A stretch of 64,000 nt of DNA, taken from positions 1-64,000 of the forward strand of contig JAVBUO010000013.1 of NCBI GenBank assembly GCA_031555315.1. The letters are read 5' to 3'. Under the pieces are notes generated by a model, which searched no databases, was not told the origin of the DNA, and saw nothing but the letters and a program-made list of their open reading frames with translations. Both the position numbers and the translations under genes were made by a program. Within the stretch, counting starts at the first letter, position 1. Each line of letters begins with the position of its first letter. This document shows positions 7,969-15,790 of the stretch, piece by piece. This DNA is from JAVBJV01 sp031555315 (GTDB taxonomy: Bacteria > Pseudomonadota > Alphaproteobacteria > Acetobacterales > Acetobacteraceae).

Positions 7969-8738
7969 AGATCTTTCGGGGCTTGCAATGGTTGTGGTCG
8001 GTGCTGGTGCTGGCGTTTCTGATCCTGCCGATTCTGGTGGTGATCCCGTTATCGTTCAGCACCGGGTCTTTCCTCAGCTATCCGCTGCCGGGGGTGGGGC
8101 TGCGCTGGTATCAGGCGTTTCTTGAAAGCGATTTCTGGTTGCTGTCGCTGTACAACTCGGCCCTGATCGGCGTCTGTGCCACGATCGGTGCAACGGTACT
8201 GGGCACGCTGGCGGCGATCGGGCTGTGGCGCGGGCGGTTCGCCGGCCAGCGGCTGGTGATGGCACTGCTGATGACGCCGATGGTGGTGCCCGCCATCATT
8301 ACCGCCGTGGCGCTGACATTCGCCTTCGCGCCGGTCGGGCTGAGCAATACGTATACCGGACTGATCATCGCGCATATCGCACTGGCCTCGCCGTTCGTGG
8401 TGGTGACTGTGCTGGCCTCGTTGATGCAGTTCGATGCCGGTCTGCTGCGGGCCGCCTATGCGTGCGGCGCTACGCCGACACGCGGGTTCTTTTCCATCAT
8501 GCTGCCGGGGATTCTGCCTGGCGTGGTGGCGGGCGCGGTCTTCGCCATGGCGATCAGTCTGGATGAAAGCGTCGTCGTGCTGTTTCTGGCCAGCCCTGAA
8601 CAGCGGACGTTGCCGCGGCAGATGTTTGCCGGCCTGAAGGACACGATCGAACTGACGATCCTGGCGGCGGCCACGATGCTGGTCGTGCTGTCGGCCGTGC
8701 TGATGGGACTTAGCCAGTTGCTGCGCAGAAAAAGCTGA
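7965..8738 (+). CDS. ABC transporter permease (PotC-like)
   Basis: 257 residues, six predicted membrane segments beginning at residues 9-30. The EAA loop is RAAYACGATPTRGFFSIMLPGILPG. It pairs with the permease encoded at 6715 to form the membrane channel. The start ATG overlaps the preceding stop. The family places it as the second inner-membrane subunit of a polyamine/thiamine/iron-type importer. Confidence 0.87.
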   Translation: MKIFRGLQWLWSVLVLAFLILPILVVIPLSFSTGSFLSYPLPGVGLRWYQAFLESDFWLLSLYNSALIGVCATIGATVLGTLAAIGLWRGRFAGQRLVMALLMTPMVVPAIITAVALTFAFAPVGLSNTYTGLIIAHIALASPFVVVTVLASLMQFDAGLLRAAYACGATPTRGFFSIMLPGILPGVVAGAVFAMAISLDESVVVLFLASPEQRTLPRQMFAGLKDTIELTILAAATMLVVLSAVLMGLSQLLRRKS

Positions 8739-8898
8739 ATGCATACGGTTTTACCATATCCATCCTGGCGGCGGCATAACGAATGGTTGTGTTGCGCCGG
8801 AATATTTCCTGATCCCGTTTGTTTCGGTGTCCGAGCAATTCCGTCCGGATGAAAATTGCCTTATGACCGACTGACAAGCTGGACAAGGAGCCTTGGTG

Positions 8899-10509
8899 AT
8901 GCTGCGGTTTCCACTCGCCCGTGTCTTGGGGATTGCTACGGTTCTTGCACTGATGCTGCCGGCGTCGGCGCAGAACTTGCGGATCGGCCTGGCTGCGGAG
9001 CCTTCGGCGATCGATCCGCATCACTATGCCGTAACACCGAACAGTTCGCTGCGCAGCACAGTGTACGGCACACTGATCGCAACCGATGCACAACTGAATC
9101 CGGTTCCCAGCCTCGCCGTATCGTGGCGCCGCAGCGATGATGTGACCTGGCATTTTCAGTTGCGCGAAGGGGTCAGGTTCAGCAACGGCGATGCGTTCGG
9201 CCCCGAGGATGTCATCTTTTCGTTCTGCCGGACTCTGAACAACCAGGACGAACTAGTGAGTTCGTTTTCGAACTATGTGCGCCGGCTGACGGTGGTGGAG
9301 AAGGAAGGCGAGAACGGGATCAGGATCGTGACCCGCGAACCGGATCCGCTCCTGCTCAGCACGCTGACCAATCTGGCGATCATCCCGCGCCGTCTGGGCC
9401 CCCAGCAGGCGATCACCTTCGATGTCGACAGCCAATGCGGGAATCTGAGCGGCTGGCCGACGCTGGCGCAGTTCAACGACATGTCGGCGGCGATCGGCAC
9501 CGGCCCGTATCGCATCACCGCGTATGAACGCGGCAGCCACATCACGCTGCAACGGAACGAGACCTACTGGGGAGAGAAGCCGCATTGGGAGACTGTGCAA
9601 CTGCGCATGATCACCTCCGCCGGGCCGCGTCTGGCGGGATTGCTGGCTGGCGACGTGGACATGATCGAAGCGCCGGCGACGGGCGATTTGCCGCGCTTGC
9701 GCGAACATCCGGAATTCCGCCTCAGCATGAAGGAAACGACGCGTCTGGTTTTTCTGCAGCTCGACCAGCGCGAGCAGAGTCCGTTCATCACCGGGGTGCG
9801 CGGCAATCCGCTGCGTGATGCGCGTGTGCGCCAGGCTTTGTCGTTGTCGGTGGACCGTCAGGCGCTGAACGAACGGGTGATGGACGGGGTTGCCACACCG
9901 GCGCGCCAGTTCATGACCGAAGGGGCGCGTGGCACGTTGCGCGATCAGCCGGCGTTTCCGTACGACCCGGCGCGCGCCCGGGCGCTGCTGGCGGAGGCCG
10001 GTTATCCGAACGGCTTCGGGATGACGATCCATGCAACGAACAACCAGTATATCAACGATGCGCGCCTGGTGCAGAGTGTCGCGCAGTATTTCCAGCGCAT
10101 CGGCATACAGACGCGTGTGGAGACCATGCCCGCGGCGGCTTATTTTCCGCGGCGCGGCAAGCGTGAATTCAGTGTGGCGCTGGGCGGATGGGCGGCCGAA
10201 ACGACCGAGGTCATTCCGTTTTTCCGCTTCTGGATGATGACGACCGACATGGCGCGCAGTTACGGCACCAGCAACTATGGCGGTTGGAGCAATGCCGCCT
10301 TCGACGAATTGATGCTCCGGGCGCTGGTTACGATGGACGACGAAGCGCGTGATGCGGTGGAGCAGGATGCCAGCCGCATGGCCTTGCAGGAGCTGCCGAT
10401 CCTGCCGCTGCATTTCGAAAATTCCATCAGCGCATTCCGCAAGGAATTGTCGTATCAGGCGCGCATGGACCAGGCCATTCTGCCGGCACTGGTGCGCGTG
10501 GCACAATGA
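8899..10509 (+). CDS. ABC transporter substrate-binding protein, family 5 (peptide/OppA type)
   Basis: 536 residues. Signal peptide 1-23 (cleavage near SAQ/NLR). The family 5 layout is clear: LAEPSAIDPHHYAVTPN, then LAVSWRRSDDVTWHFQLREGVRFSNGD, then the central VRQALSLSVDR motif. It binds oligopeptides, nickel, opines or other solutes in the periplasm. ATG at 8899 is chosen over TTG 8893 and GTG 8896 because AAGGAG at 8885-8890 is 8 bases from it. No permease or ATPase genes follow; instead a hydrolase overlaps its stop by 4 bases, so the protein may serve a transporter encoded elsewhere. Confidence 0.85.
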   Translation: MLRFPLARVLGIATVLALMLPASAQNLRIGLAAEPSAIDPHHYAVTPNSSLRSTVYGTLIATDAQLNPVPSLAVSWRRSDDVTWHFQLREGVRFSNGDAFGPEDVIFSFCRTLNNQDELVSSFSNYVRRLTVVEKEGENGIRIVTREPDPLLLSTLTNLAIIPRRLGPQQAITFDVDSQCGNLSGWPTLAQFNDMSAAIGTGPYRITAYERGSHITLQRNETYWGEKPHWETVQLRMITSAGPRLAGLLAGDVDMIEAPATGDLPRLREHPEFRLSMKETTRLVFLQLDQREQSPFITGVRGNPLRDARVRQALSLSVDRQALNERVMDGVATPARQFMTEGARGTLRDQPAFPYDPARARALLAEAGYPNGFGMTIHATNNQYINDARLVQSVAQYFQRIGIQTRVETMPAAAYFPRRGKREFSVALGGWAAETTEVIPFFRFWMMTTDMARSYGTSNYGGWSNAAFDELMLRALVTMDDEARDAVEQDASRMALQELPILPLHFENSISAFRKELSYQARMDQAILPALVRVAQ

Positions 10510-11414
10510 GCGGTTCCGAAGATTTCCTGACGCTGCTGCGTCAGTCGTTATCGAAACCGGGCCGCCATGCGATCCCGTATATCGACCCGGTGCTGGGGCC
10601 CGGTCATCCGTTGACGCTGCATGCGTATCGTGCGCGCGGATATGAACCCGCCGATGCGGTGGTGATGGTTCAGCACGGGATGATGCGCAACGGCGACGAG
10701 TATCGCGATTTCTGGATGGAGCCGGCGGACCGGCACAATCTGCTGATCGTGGCGACGACGTTTTCCGACGCTGCGTTTCCCAGACCCGAGAGTTATAACA
10801 ATGGCATGGTCCTTGCCGAAGCCGGCGGTGTGCGCCCGCGCGCCCACTGGGTCTATGCGGTGATTGCACGCGTGTTTCAGGCCGTGTGCGATGCCGGCAT
10901 CACCACACGGCAGAAGGCGCACCTGTTCGGCCATTCGGCGGGCGGGCAGTTCGTGCATCGTCTGCTGGGGCTGGAAGACAGCGCGCCGTTCGAAACGGCG
11001 ATCGCGGGCAACCCCGGCTGGTATTCGTTGCCGACGCTCGACCGTCCGTTCCCGGAAGGGCTGGACGGGATTGGTCTGGCGGATGCGGATGTGGACCGCC
11101 TGCTGGCGTTTCCACTGACCATTCTGGCGGGGGATCGGGATATCGAAACCAGCGGCCCCAGCCTGCCCGCGCAGCCCGAAGCGGTGGCGCAGGGGCCGCA
11201 CCGTTTTGCTCGCGCGCATAACTATGTGGCGTTCGGCCAGCGCGAGGCGGTGAAGCGTGGCGTGATCTGCAACTGGCGTCTGCAGGTCGTGCCCGGTATC
11301 GGTCACGACGGCGATGCGATGTCGAAGGTGGCCGCCAGCCTGTGGTTCGAGGCGCGTTTGCCCGAACCGGCAACATTGCAGGCATTGGCGCAGAAAAAAG
11401 CCGACGCCTTCTGA
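10506..11414 (+). CDS. Alpha/beta hydrolase fold protein
   Basis: 302 residues. The nucleophile elbow GHSAGG lies near residue 140. HGMMRNGDEYRDFW near residue 57 supplies an oxyanion-region HG motif. A histidine in VVPGIGHDGDAM is the likely catalytic base. No signal peptide. Members are PHB-depolymerase/esterase-like; the substrate is not evident. Its ATG overlaps the stop of the family 5 binding protein, suggesting it acts on the imported compound (ester or amide cleavage). A strong terminator follows. Confidence 0.75.
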   Translation: MSGSEDFLTLLRQSLSKPGRHAIPYIDPVLGPGHPLTLHAYRARGYEPADAVVMVQHGMMRNGDEYRDFWMEPADRHNLLIVATTFSDAAFPRPESYNNGMVLAEAGGVRPRAHWVYAVIARVFQAVCDAGITTRQKAHLFGHSAGGQFVHRLLGLEDSAPFETAIAGNPGWYSLPTLDRPFPEGLDGIGLADADVDRLLAFPLTILAGDRDIETSGPSLPAQPEAVAQGPHRFARAHNYVAFGQREAVKRGVICNWRLQVVPGIGHDGDAMSKVAASLWFEARLPEPATLQALAQKKADAF

Positions 11415-11423
11415 TGTGATAAG

Positions 11424-11450
11424 GGCCGGAACGCCGTTCCGGCCTTTTTT
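11424..11450 (+). terminator. Rho-independent terminator
   Basis: 9-bp perfect stem (GGCCGGAAC / GTTCCGGCC), 3-nt loop, followed by six T. It ends the 8899-11414 transcript. Confidence 0.9.
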
Positions 11451-11511
11451 CATGAGTGTTCGCGGTGAAATTGTTTTTACCGGCGCCTGCCGTTACGGCT
11501 TTTATCCGTCA

Positions 11512-12504
11512 TCAGTTGTCTTCATGAAGGTTGGCGGCTGCGGCCAGCTGACGCCAGCGCAGGATATCCACCCGCAGGGCCTGGGCAAAACCGTCGACAC
11601 TGGCCGGCGCGGGGTTTGCCCCTTCTACGCTGAGGAACTGCTTGTAGGAGTCCATGGCGATGATCGTGTTGATTTCTTCGTTCAACCGTTGACGTATGGC
11701 AGGCGGTATGCCGCGCGGCCCCAGAATTCCCCACCAGATATCGACGGCGAAGTCGATGCCGGTCGCTTCGCGGATGGTCGGCACATCCGGCATATTTTCC
11801 ATGCGTTCGGCAGAACTGACGGCGATCACCGGCACGGTGCCGGCATCGACCAGCCCGCGCACCGAGGCCAGCGTGGTCATCAGGAAATCGATACGTCCGG
11901 ACAGCAGGTCGGTCTGGGTCGGGGCGATGCCGGCGTACGGGATGGCGTCCATTTTCACCTCGGCGGCCATGTTGAAGGCTTCCATCGAGAAATGCCCGAT
12001 ACCGCCCATGCCGGCCATGCCATATTGCAGGGTGTTGGGGTGCGCGCGCGCATGGCGGACCAGTTCGGCCATGTCTCTGAAACCGCCCTCCGGCTTGGTG
12101 ACGACGACCATCGGGGCGAGACAGATCTGCGCGATCGCATCGAAACTTTCGAGAGCATCGAACGGTGTGCGCCGGAAGGTCGAGCTGGTTGCGAACGAGC
12201 TCGAGGCCAGCAGCAGCGTGTATCCGTCGGGGGGCGCATTGGCGACGAAGGCGGCGCCGATCGAACCGGCGGCCCCGGGGCGGTTTTCGACCACGACCGG
12301 CTGGCCCAGCCGGGCCTGCAGCGCATCCGCCAGCGGGCGGGCGAGCGCGTCGTTGCTGCCGCCGGGCGTGAAGGGAACGACCAGACGGATGGGGCGGTCC
12401 GGCCAGTTGCCCCGGGCAGTGGCGTGCCGCGGCCGGGAGATGTTATAGGCGGCGATACCGGCGGCAGCGTTCAGCAGGGTCCGTCGGGAAAGACGAAAAG
12501 GCAT
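11512..12504 (-). CDS. Bug/TctC family tripartite tricarboxylate-type binding protein (orphan)
   Basis: 330 residues from the ATG at 12504. A twin-arginine-like leader (SRRTLLNAA) occupies the first 30 residues. The mature part has the family motifs WPDRPIRLVVPFTPGG and RLGQPVVVENRPGAAGSIG. Bug proteins bind small carboxylates or amides in the periplasm. No TctA/TctB gene is adjacent, so it is an orphan that may use a shared transporter (the TctCBA set is at 26.4-29.4 kb) or act as a sensor. GAGGA lies 9 bases before this ATG; an ATG at 12510 is also possible. It is divergent from the GntR gene, with a shared 18-bp element between them. Confidence 0.85.
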   Translation of the reverse strand: MPFRLSRRTLLNAAAGIAAYNISRPRHATARGNWPDRPIRLVVPFTPGGSNDALARPLADALQARLGQPVVVENRPGAAGSIGAAFVANAPPDGYTLLLASSSFATSSTFRRTPFDALESFDAIAQICLAPMVVVTKPEGGFRDMAELVRHARAHPNTLQYGMAGMGGIGHFSMEAFNMAAEVKMDAIPYAGIAPTQTDLLSGRIDFLMTTLASVRGLVDAGTVPVIAVSSAERMENMPDVPTIREATGIDFAVDIWWGILGPRGIPPAIRQRLNEEINTIIAMDSYKQFLSVEGANPAPASVDGFAQALRVDILRWRQLAAAANLHEDN

Positions 12505-12556
12505 GGACATTGTTCCTCGTCGGCGTGGTACCATTTGGGATGGCTTAATTGCATTG

Positions 12557-12574
12557 TTGTACGGACAACATTAT
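12557..12574. promoter_or_regulatory. 18-bp element, copy 1 (candidate GntR operator)
   Basis: TTGTACGGACAACATTAT, with an internal inverted repeat TGTTGT-ACGG-ACAACA if the two upstream bases are included. It lies between the divergent Bug and GntR genes. The same 18 bases recur at 14919-14936. Confidence 0.7.
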
Positions 12575-12604
12575 TTCTATGATGACGGAGCGAGTCAACC
12601 GGAC

Positions 12605-13432
12605 ATGAAGCAAGGGGCCATGAAAAAGCGCGCATCGGTTCAGGGACTGTCGGCGACTCCACGCCCGTCGGTGACCGAGGCCGCGCAACTGTTGGCGGAT
12701 TCGCAGCCGCGCTATGTCAGTGTGGCGACGGCGCTGGCGGCGGAAATCCTCGACGGCCGGCTGGCAGTGGATGAAAAACTGCCGACCGAACACGAGCTGT
12801 GCCGGACCTTCGGCGTCAGCCGGTCAACGGTGCGCCAGGCATTGCAACGCCTGCGGGATCTGGGGCTGGTCGCCGGCACGCAGGGGGTCGGGACGCGGGT
12901 GATCGCCGATCAGCCGCGCAGCAACTTCCAACTGGCCGTCCGCTCGGTCGCCGACGTGATGAGCTACGCCGACCATACGCGGCTGGATATCCGCGAACGC
13001 GGCATGGTGCAGGCGGATGCGGCGCTGGCGGGGCGGATCGGCTGTGCGGCGGGCAGCCGCTGGGCGCGCATTCGTGGGCTGCGCCTGCCACAGGATCCCA
13101 AGGCACTGCCGATCTCCTGGATCGAGCTGTATGTCGCCGAAGAGTTCGCGGCGATGACCGAACGGCCAGATTTCGCGACCGTTCCGGCCTACCGGCTGAT
13201 CGGCCGCCATATGGGCGTGGCGGTGGCCAGCGTGCAGCAGGAAATCACCGCCGTGCCGCTGACGGCCGAACATGCGGCGGCGTTGCAGACCTTGCCGGGA
13301 TCGCCCGGCTTGCAGATCGAGCGGCGGTTCTTCGCCGCCGACGGGCGGCTGATCGAGGCGACGACCAACATTCACGGCGCGGCGAACCGTTTCGCCTATA
13401 CGATGCGGCTCGGGGCGCCGGATCAGGTGTAA
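12605..13432 (+). CDS. GntR family transcriptional regulator (HutC subfamily, UTRA domain)
   Basis: 275 residues. The winged helix-turn-helix is at about 35-105 (ILDGRLAVDEKLPTEHELCRTFGVSRSTVRQALQRLRDLGLV), followed by a UTRA ligand-binding domain (about 120-265) that defines the HutC subgroup. UTRA domains sense small metabolites such as organic acids, amino acids or sugars. ATG 12605 is chosen; ATG 12620 is an alternative with AGGGG very close to it. It lies between two divergent promoters that share an identical 18-bp inverted-repeat element, so it probably controls both itself and the catabolic genes at 13451-19092. Confidence 0.85.
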   Translation: MKQGAMKKRASVQGLSATPRPSVTEAAQLLADSQPRYVSVATALAAEILDGRLAVDEKLPTEHELCRTFGVSRSTVRQALQRLRDLGLVAGTQGVGTRVIADQPRSNFQLAVRSVADVMSYADHTRLDIRERGMVQADAALAGRIGCAAGSRWARIRGLRLPQDPKALPISWIELYVAEEFAAMTERPDFATVPAYRLIGRHMGVAVASVQQEITAVPLTAEHAAALQTLPGSPGLQIERRFFAADGRLIEATTNIHGAANRFAYTMRLGAPDQV

Positions 13433-13450
13433 TCCGGCGCCGCCGGTGTC

Positions 13451-14878
13451 TCAGCCCGCCAGAAGTTCCGCCACCGGGCGGATATCGGCCAGATCGTCGA
13501 TGCGCCACAGTTGTTCCAGCCCGGCCCGCGCACGTGCTTCGCCGATGACCGGGGCGGCCAGCCCCAGGAATTTCTGCTCCAGCGCCGCGTCGGTCAGCGG
13601 GTTCGAGGCGGCGCCATACGGCTCCGGCACATAACGTTCGAAACTGCGGCCATCGCGCAGGTGCAGCCGGACTTTGGCGGCGCGGCGGCGCGGGTAATCC
13701 GCATCACATGCGGCGTCGACGCCGACCTTGACGCGCGGGGCCAGTGCCAGCACGGCCGGGTCGGCGCGTTGCGCATCGCCGAAATCGGCCAGGGTGACCT
13801 GGCCGCGCACCAGGGCTGTGGCGATGACGAATGGAAAGCTCATCTGCGCGGTGGTCATTTCGGACCAGCCCACCCCGCCATGCGCGGCGGCCACCGCATA
13901 GGTGCCGATCTCGACGCTGGCCACCGCTTCGGGCGAGACGGATTCTGCCGTGGCGATGTCGAGGACCGCGTCGATCGCTGCATGGATGTGGCGGCAGCAG
14001 GCATAGGGCTTGATGTAGCAGTTGGCGATGGCGAAGCGTGATTGCGGGTGATTGTCGCCAGCGTTCAGGATGTCGATGCTGCGGTAATCCACCTCTGCGG
14101 TGTCGCCGCCCGCATAGGCATTGAAATAGCCTTCCTTGAGTTCGAGGACGCCGCGCGGGGCGGGCAAACCGGCTTCGGTCAGCAGGGCGGCCAGAATACC
14201 CTCGCGGGCGGCGTGCCCGGGATGTGTGCGCTTCACATCGCCGCCGGCAAGAAAGCTGAACAGCCCGGAGGCCGAGGACGCGGCAACGCCGAAAGCGTTT
14301 TCCACGGCGGCGGCGTTCTGATGCAGCAGCGCACCGGCGGCGGCGGCGGCGGCAAAGACGCCGGCCGTGCCGGTGTTGTGAAAGCCGCGCCAGCGGGCGC
14401 GCGGATGGCTGGCGGCGGCAATGCGGCAGGCGATTTCATACCCGGCCACCATGGCGCGCAGAACCTCTGCCCCGGACGCACGCCGCGCGCTGCCCAGTGC
14501 CCAGATCGCCGGCACCACGACCGTGCCGGGATGGACCGAACCGGCGCGATAGCCATCATCCAGTTCCAGCCCGTGCCCCGACGTGCCCTCGACATAGGCG
14601 GCCGACAGCGCGTCGTAACGCCGTTTGCCGCCGGGGACGGGAACATCGCCGGCACCGACGCCCGCACTGGCCAGCGCCTGTTCCACCGCTTGCGTGGCCT
14701 TTTGCGGCGCGCCCGCGATCATCGCACCCAGCGTGTCGATCAGATGGCGGCGCGCGGCGCGGCGCGCGAAGGCGTCGACGGCGGCCAAATCGAGCGCGGC
14801 GGCGAAACCGGCCAGTGCGCTGGTCGGGCCTGGGGCGGCGGTGTCTGCCGGAGTCGGGTGCTGTGCCGGTATGTCCAT
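13451..14878 (-). CDS. MmgE/PrpD family protein
   Basis: 475 residues, normal length for the family. N-terminal all-helical domain with TSGHGLELDDG (about 97-107) and VHPGTVVVPA, both typical. The second domain follows KRTHPGHAAREGILAALLTEAG. Members include 2-methylcitrate dehydratase, cis-aconitate decarboxylase and iminodisuccinate epimerase, so sequence alone does not fix the reaction; a dehydration, decarboxylation or epimerisation of a small polycarboxylate is likely. A GAGGA site precedes the ATG. It is convergent with the GntR gene (18-base gap) and divergent from the crotonase gene, with the second copy of the 18-bp element in between. Confidence 0.85.
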   Translation of the reverse strand: MDIPAQHPTPADTAAPGPTSALAGFAAALDLAAVDAFARRAARRHLIDTLGAMIAGAPQKATQAVEQALASAGVGAGDVPVPGGKRRYDALSAAYVEGTSGHGLELDDGYRAGSVHPGTVVVPAIWALGSARRASGAEVLRAMVAGYEIACRIAAASHPRARWRGFHNTGTAGVFAAAAAAGALLHQNAAAVENAFGVAASSASGLFSFLAGGDVKRTHPGHAAREGILAALLTEAGLPAPRGVLELKEGYFNAYAGGDTAEVDYRSIDILNAGDNHPQSRFAIANCYIKPYACCRHIHAAIDAVLDIATAESVSPEAVASVEIGTYAVAAAHGGVGWSEMTTAQMSFPFVIATALVRGQVTLADFGDAQRADPAVLALAPRVKVGVDAACDADYPRRRAAKVRLHLRDGRSFERYVPEPYGAASNPLTDAALEQKFLGLAAPVIGEARARAGLEQLWRIDDLADIRPVAELLAG

Positions 14879-14918
14879 GGGGGTTCCTCGCCTGTCTGAT
14901 AGGAGGTCTATTGTAATC

Positions 14919-14936
14919 TTGTACGGACAACATTAT
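14919..14936. promoter_or_regulatory. 18-bp element, copy 2 (candidate GntR operator)
   Basis: Identical to 12557-12574 over 18 bases. It lies in the 109-bp spacer between the divergent MmgE/PrpD gene and the crotonase-led operon. The identity breaks down on both sides, so it is not part of a larger duplication. Confidence 0.7.
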
Positions 14937-14987
14937 AAGACTGAGCAATGATGCGCAATACTTGTGCTGCGTAGGGAGAAGAACTCC

Positions 14988-15785
14988 ATGGTGGATGCGG
15001 CTGGGGCCGAAGCGGCAGGCGTGCGGATCGCGCGGGACGGGCAGGTGACCGTTCTGACGCTGTGCAGGCCGCCCAATAATTTTCTCGATGTGACGCTGGT
15101 CGGTGCGGTTGCCAATACGCTGCTGGCGCTGGACGACGATCCGGCCTGCCGGGCGGTGGTGCTGGCGGCCGAAGGCAAGCATTTCTGCGCCGGGGCCGAT
15201 TTTTCGCACCGGCTGGATGGCGCCGCCGCGCCCCGCGATGCGGCGACCAATCGCACCGTCTATCAAGAGGCATGCCGGCTGGTGCTGTCGAAAAAGCCGG
15301 TTATCGCCGCCGTACATGGCGCGGCGATCGGTGCCGGGCTGGGGTTGGCCGCCGTCGCCGATTTTCGCGTGACCTGCCCACAGGCCAGATTCAGCGCCAA
15401 CTTCACCCGGCTGGGCATGCACCCCGGGTTCGGGTTGACGACAACCCTGCCGCGCCTGGTCGGCCCGCAGAAAGCGGCGCTGCTGTTCTATACCGGGCGG
15501 CGCATCGGTGGCGAGGAAGCCGCTGCCATCGGGCTGGCCGATCTTTTGGTGCCGCAGCCGGATGTGCACGCCGCCGCCCTGGAACTGGCGCACGAGATTG
15601 CGGGCAGCGCGCCGCTGGCCGTGGTGGCGGCGCGCGCCACGCTGCGTCAGGGACTGGCTGAAGCTTTCCAGGCCGCCGCGCTGCACGAAGAGGCCGAACA
15701 GGACCGCCAGCGCCGGACCGCGGATTTCCGCGAAGGTGTCCGCGCCACGGCGGAACGCCGCACACCCAGTTTTACGGGGGTTTGA
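14988..15785 (+). CDS. Crotonase (enoyl-CoA hydratase/isomerase) family protein lacking hydratase glutamates
   Basis: 265 residues. Crotonase fold motifs are clear: VVLAAEGKHFCAGADF (oxyanion hole) and IAAVHGAAIGAGLGLAAVADFRV. Where hydratases carry the first catalytic glutamate (GGGCELA) this protein has GAGLGLA. Where they carry the second (GQPEINLG) it has SANFTRLG. Simple alignment by eye therefore finds both acid/base glutamates missing, so it may catalyse another crotonase reaction (isomerisation, decarboxylation, C-C cleavage). GGGAG precedes the ATG. It leads an operon with the CoA ligase and acyl-CoA dehydrogenase; its stop lies just before the next start. Confidence 0.85.
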   Translation: MVDAAGAEAAGVRIARDGQVTVLTLCRPPNNFLDVTLVGAVANTLLALDDDPACRAVVLAAEGKHFCAGADFSHRLDGAAAPRDAATNRTVYQEACRLVLSKKPVIAAVHGAAIGAGLGLAAVADFRVTCPQARFSANFTRLGMHPGFGLTTTLPRLVGPQKAALLFYTGRRIGGEEAAAIGLADLLVPQPDVHAAALELAHEIAGSAPLAVVAARATLRQGLAEAFQAAALHEEAEQDRQRRTADFREGVRATAERRTPSFTGV

Positions 15786-15790
15786 ACGCC

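Noticed and set aside
9253..10869. 538-codon open frame on the minus strand
   Set aside because: Runs opposite the family 5 binding protein and hydrolase genes; the translation is arginine-rich and has no recognisable domain.
11512..12504. Bug protein as part of a complete tripartite transporter
   Set aside because: There are no TctA or TctB genes on either side; only the separate set at 26.4-29.4 kb is complete.
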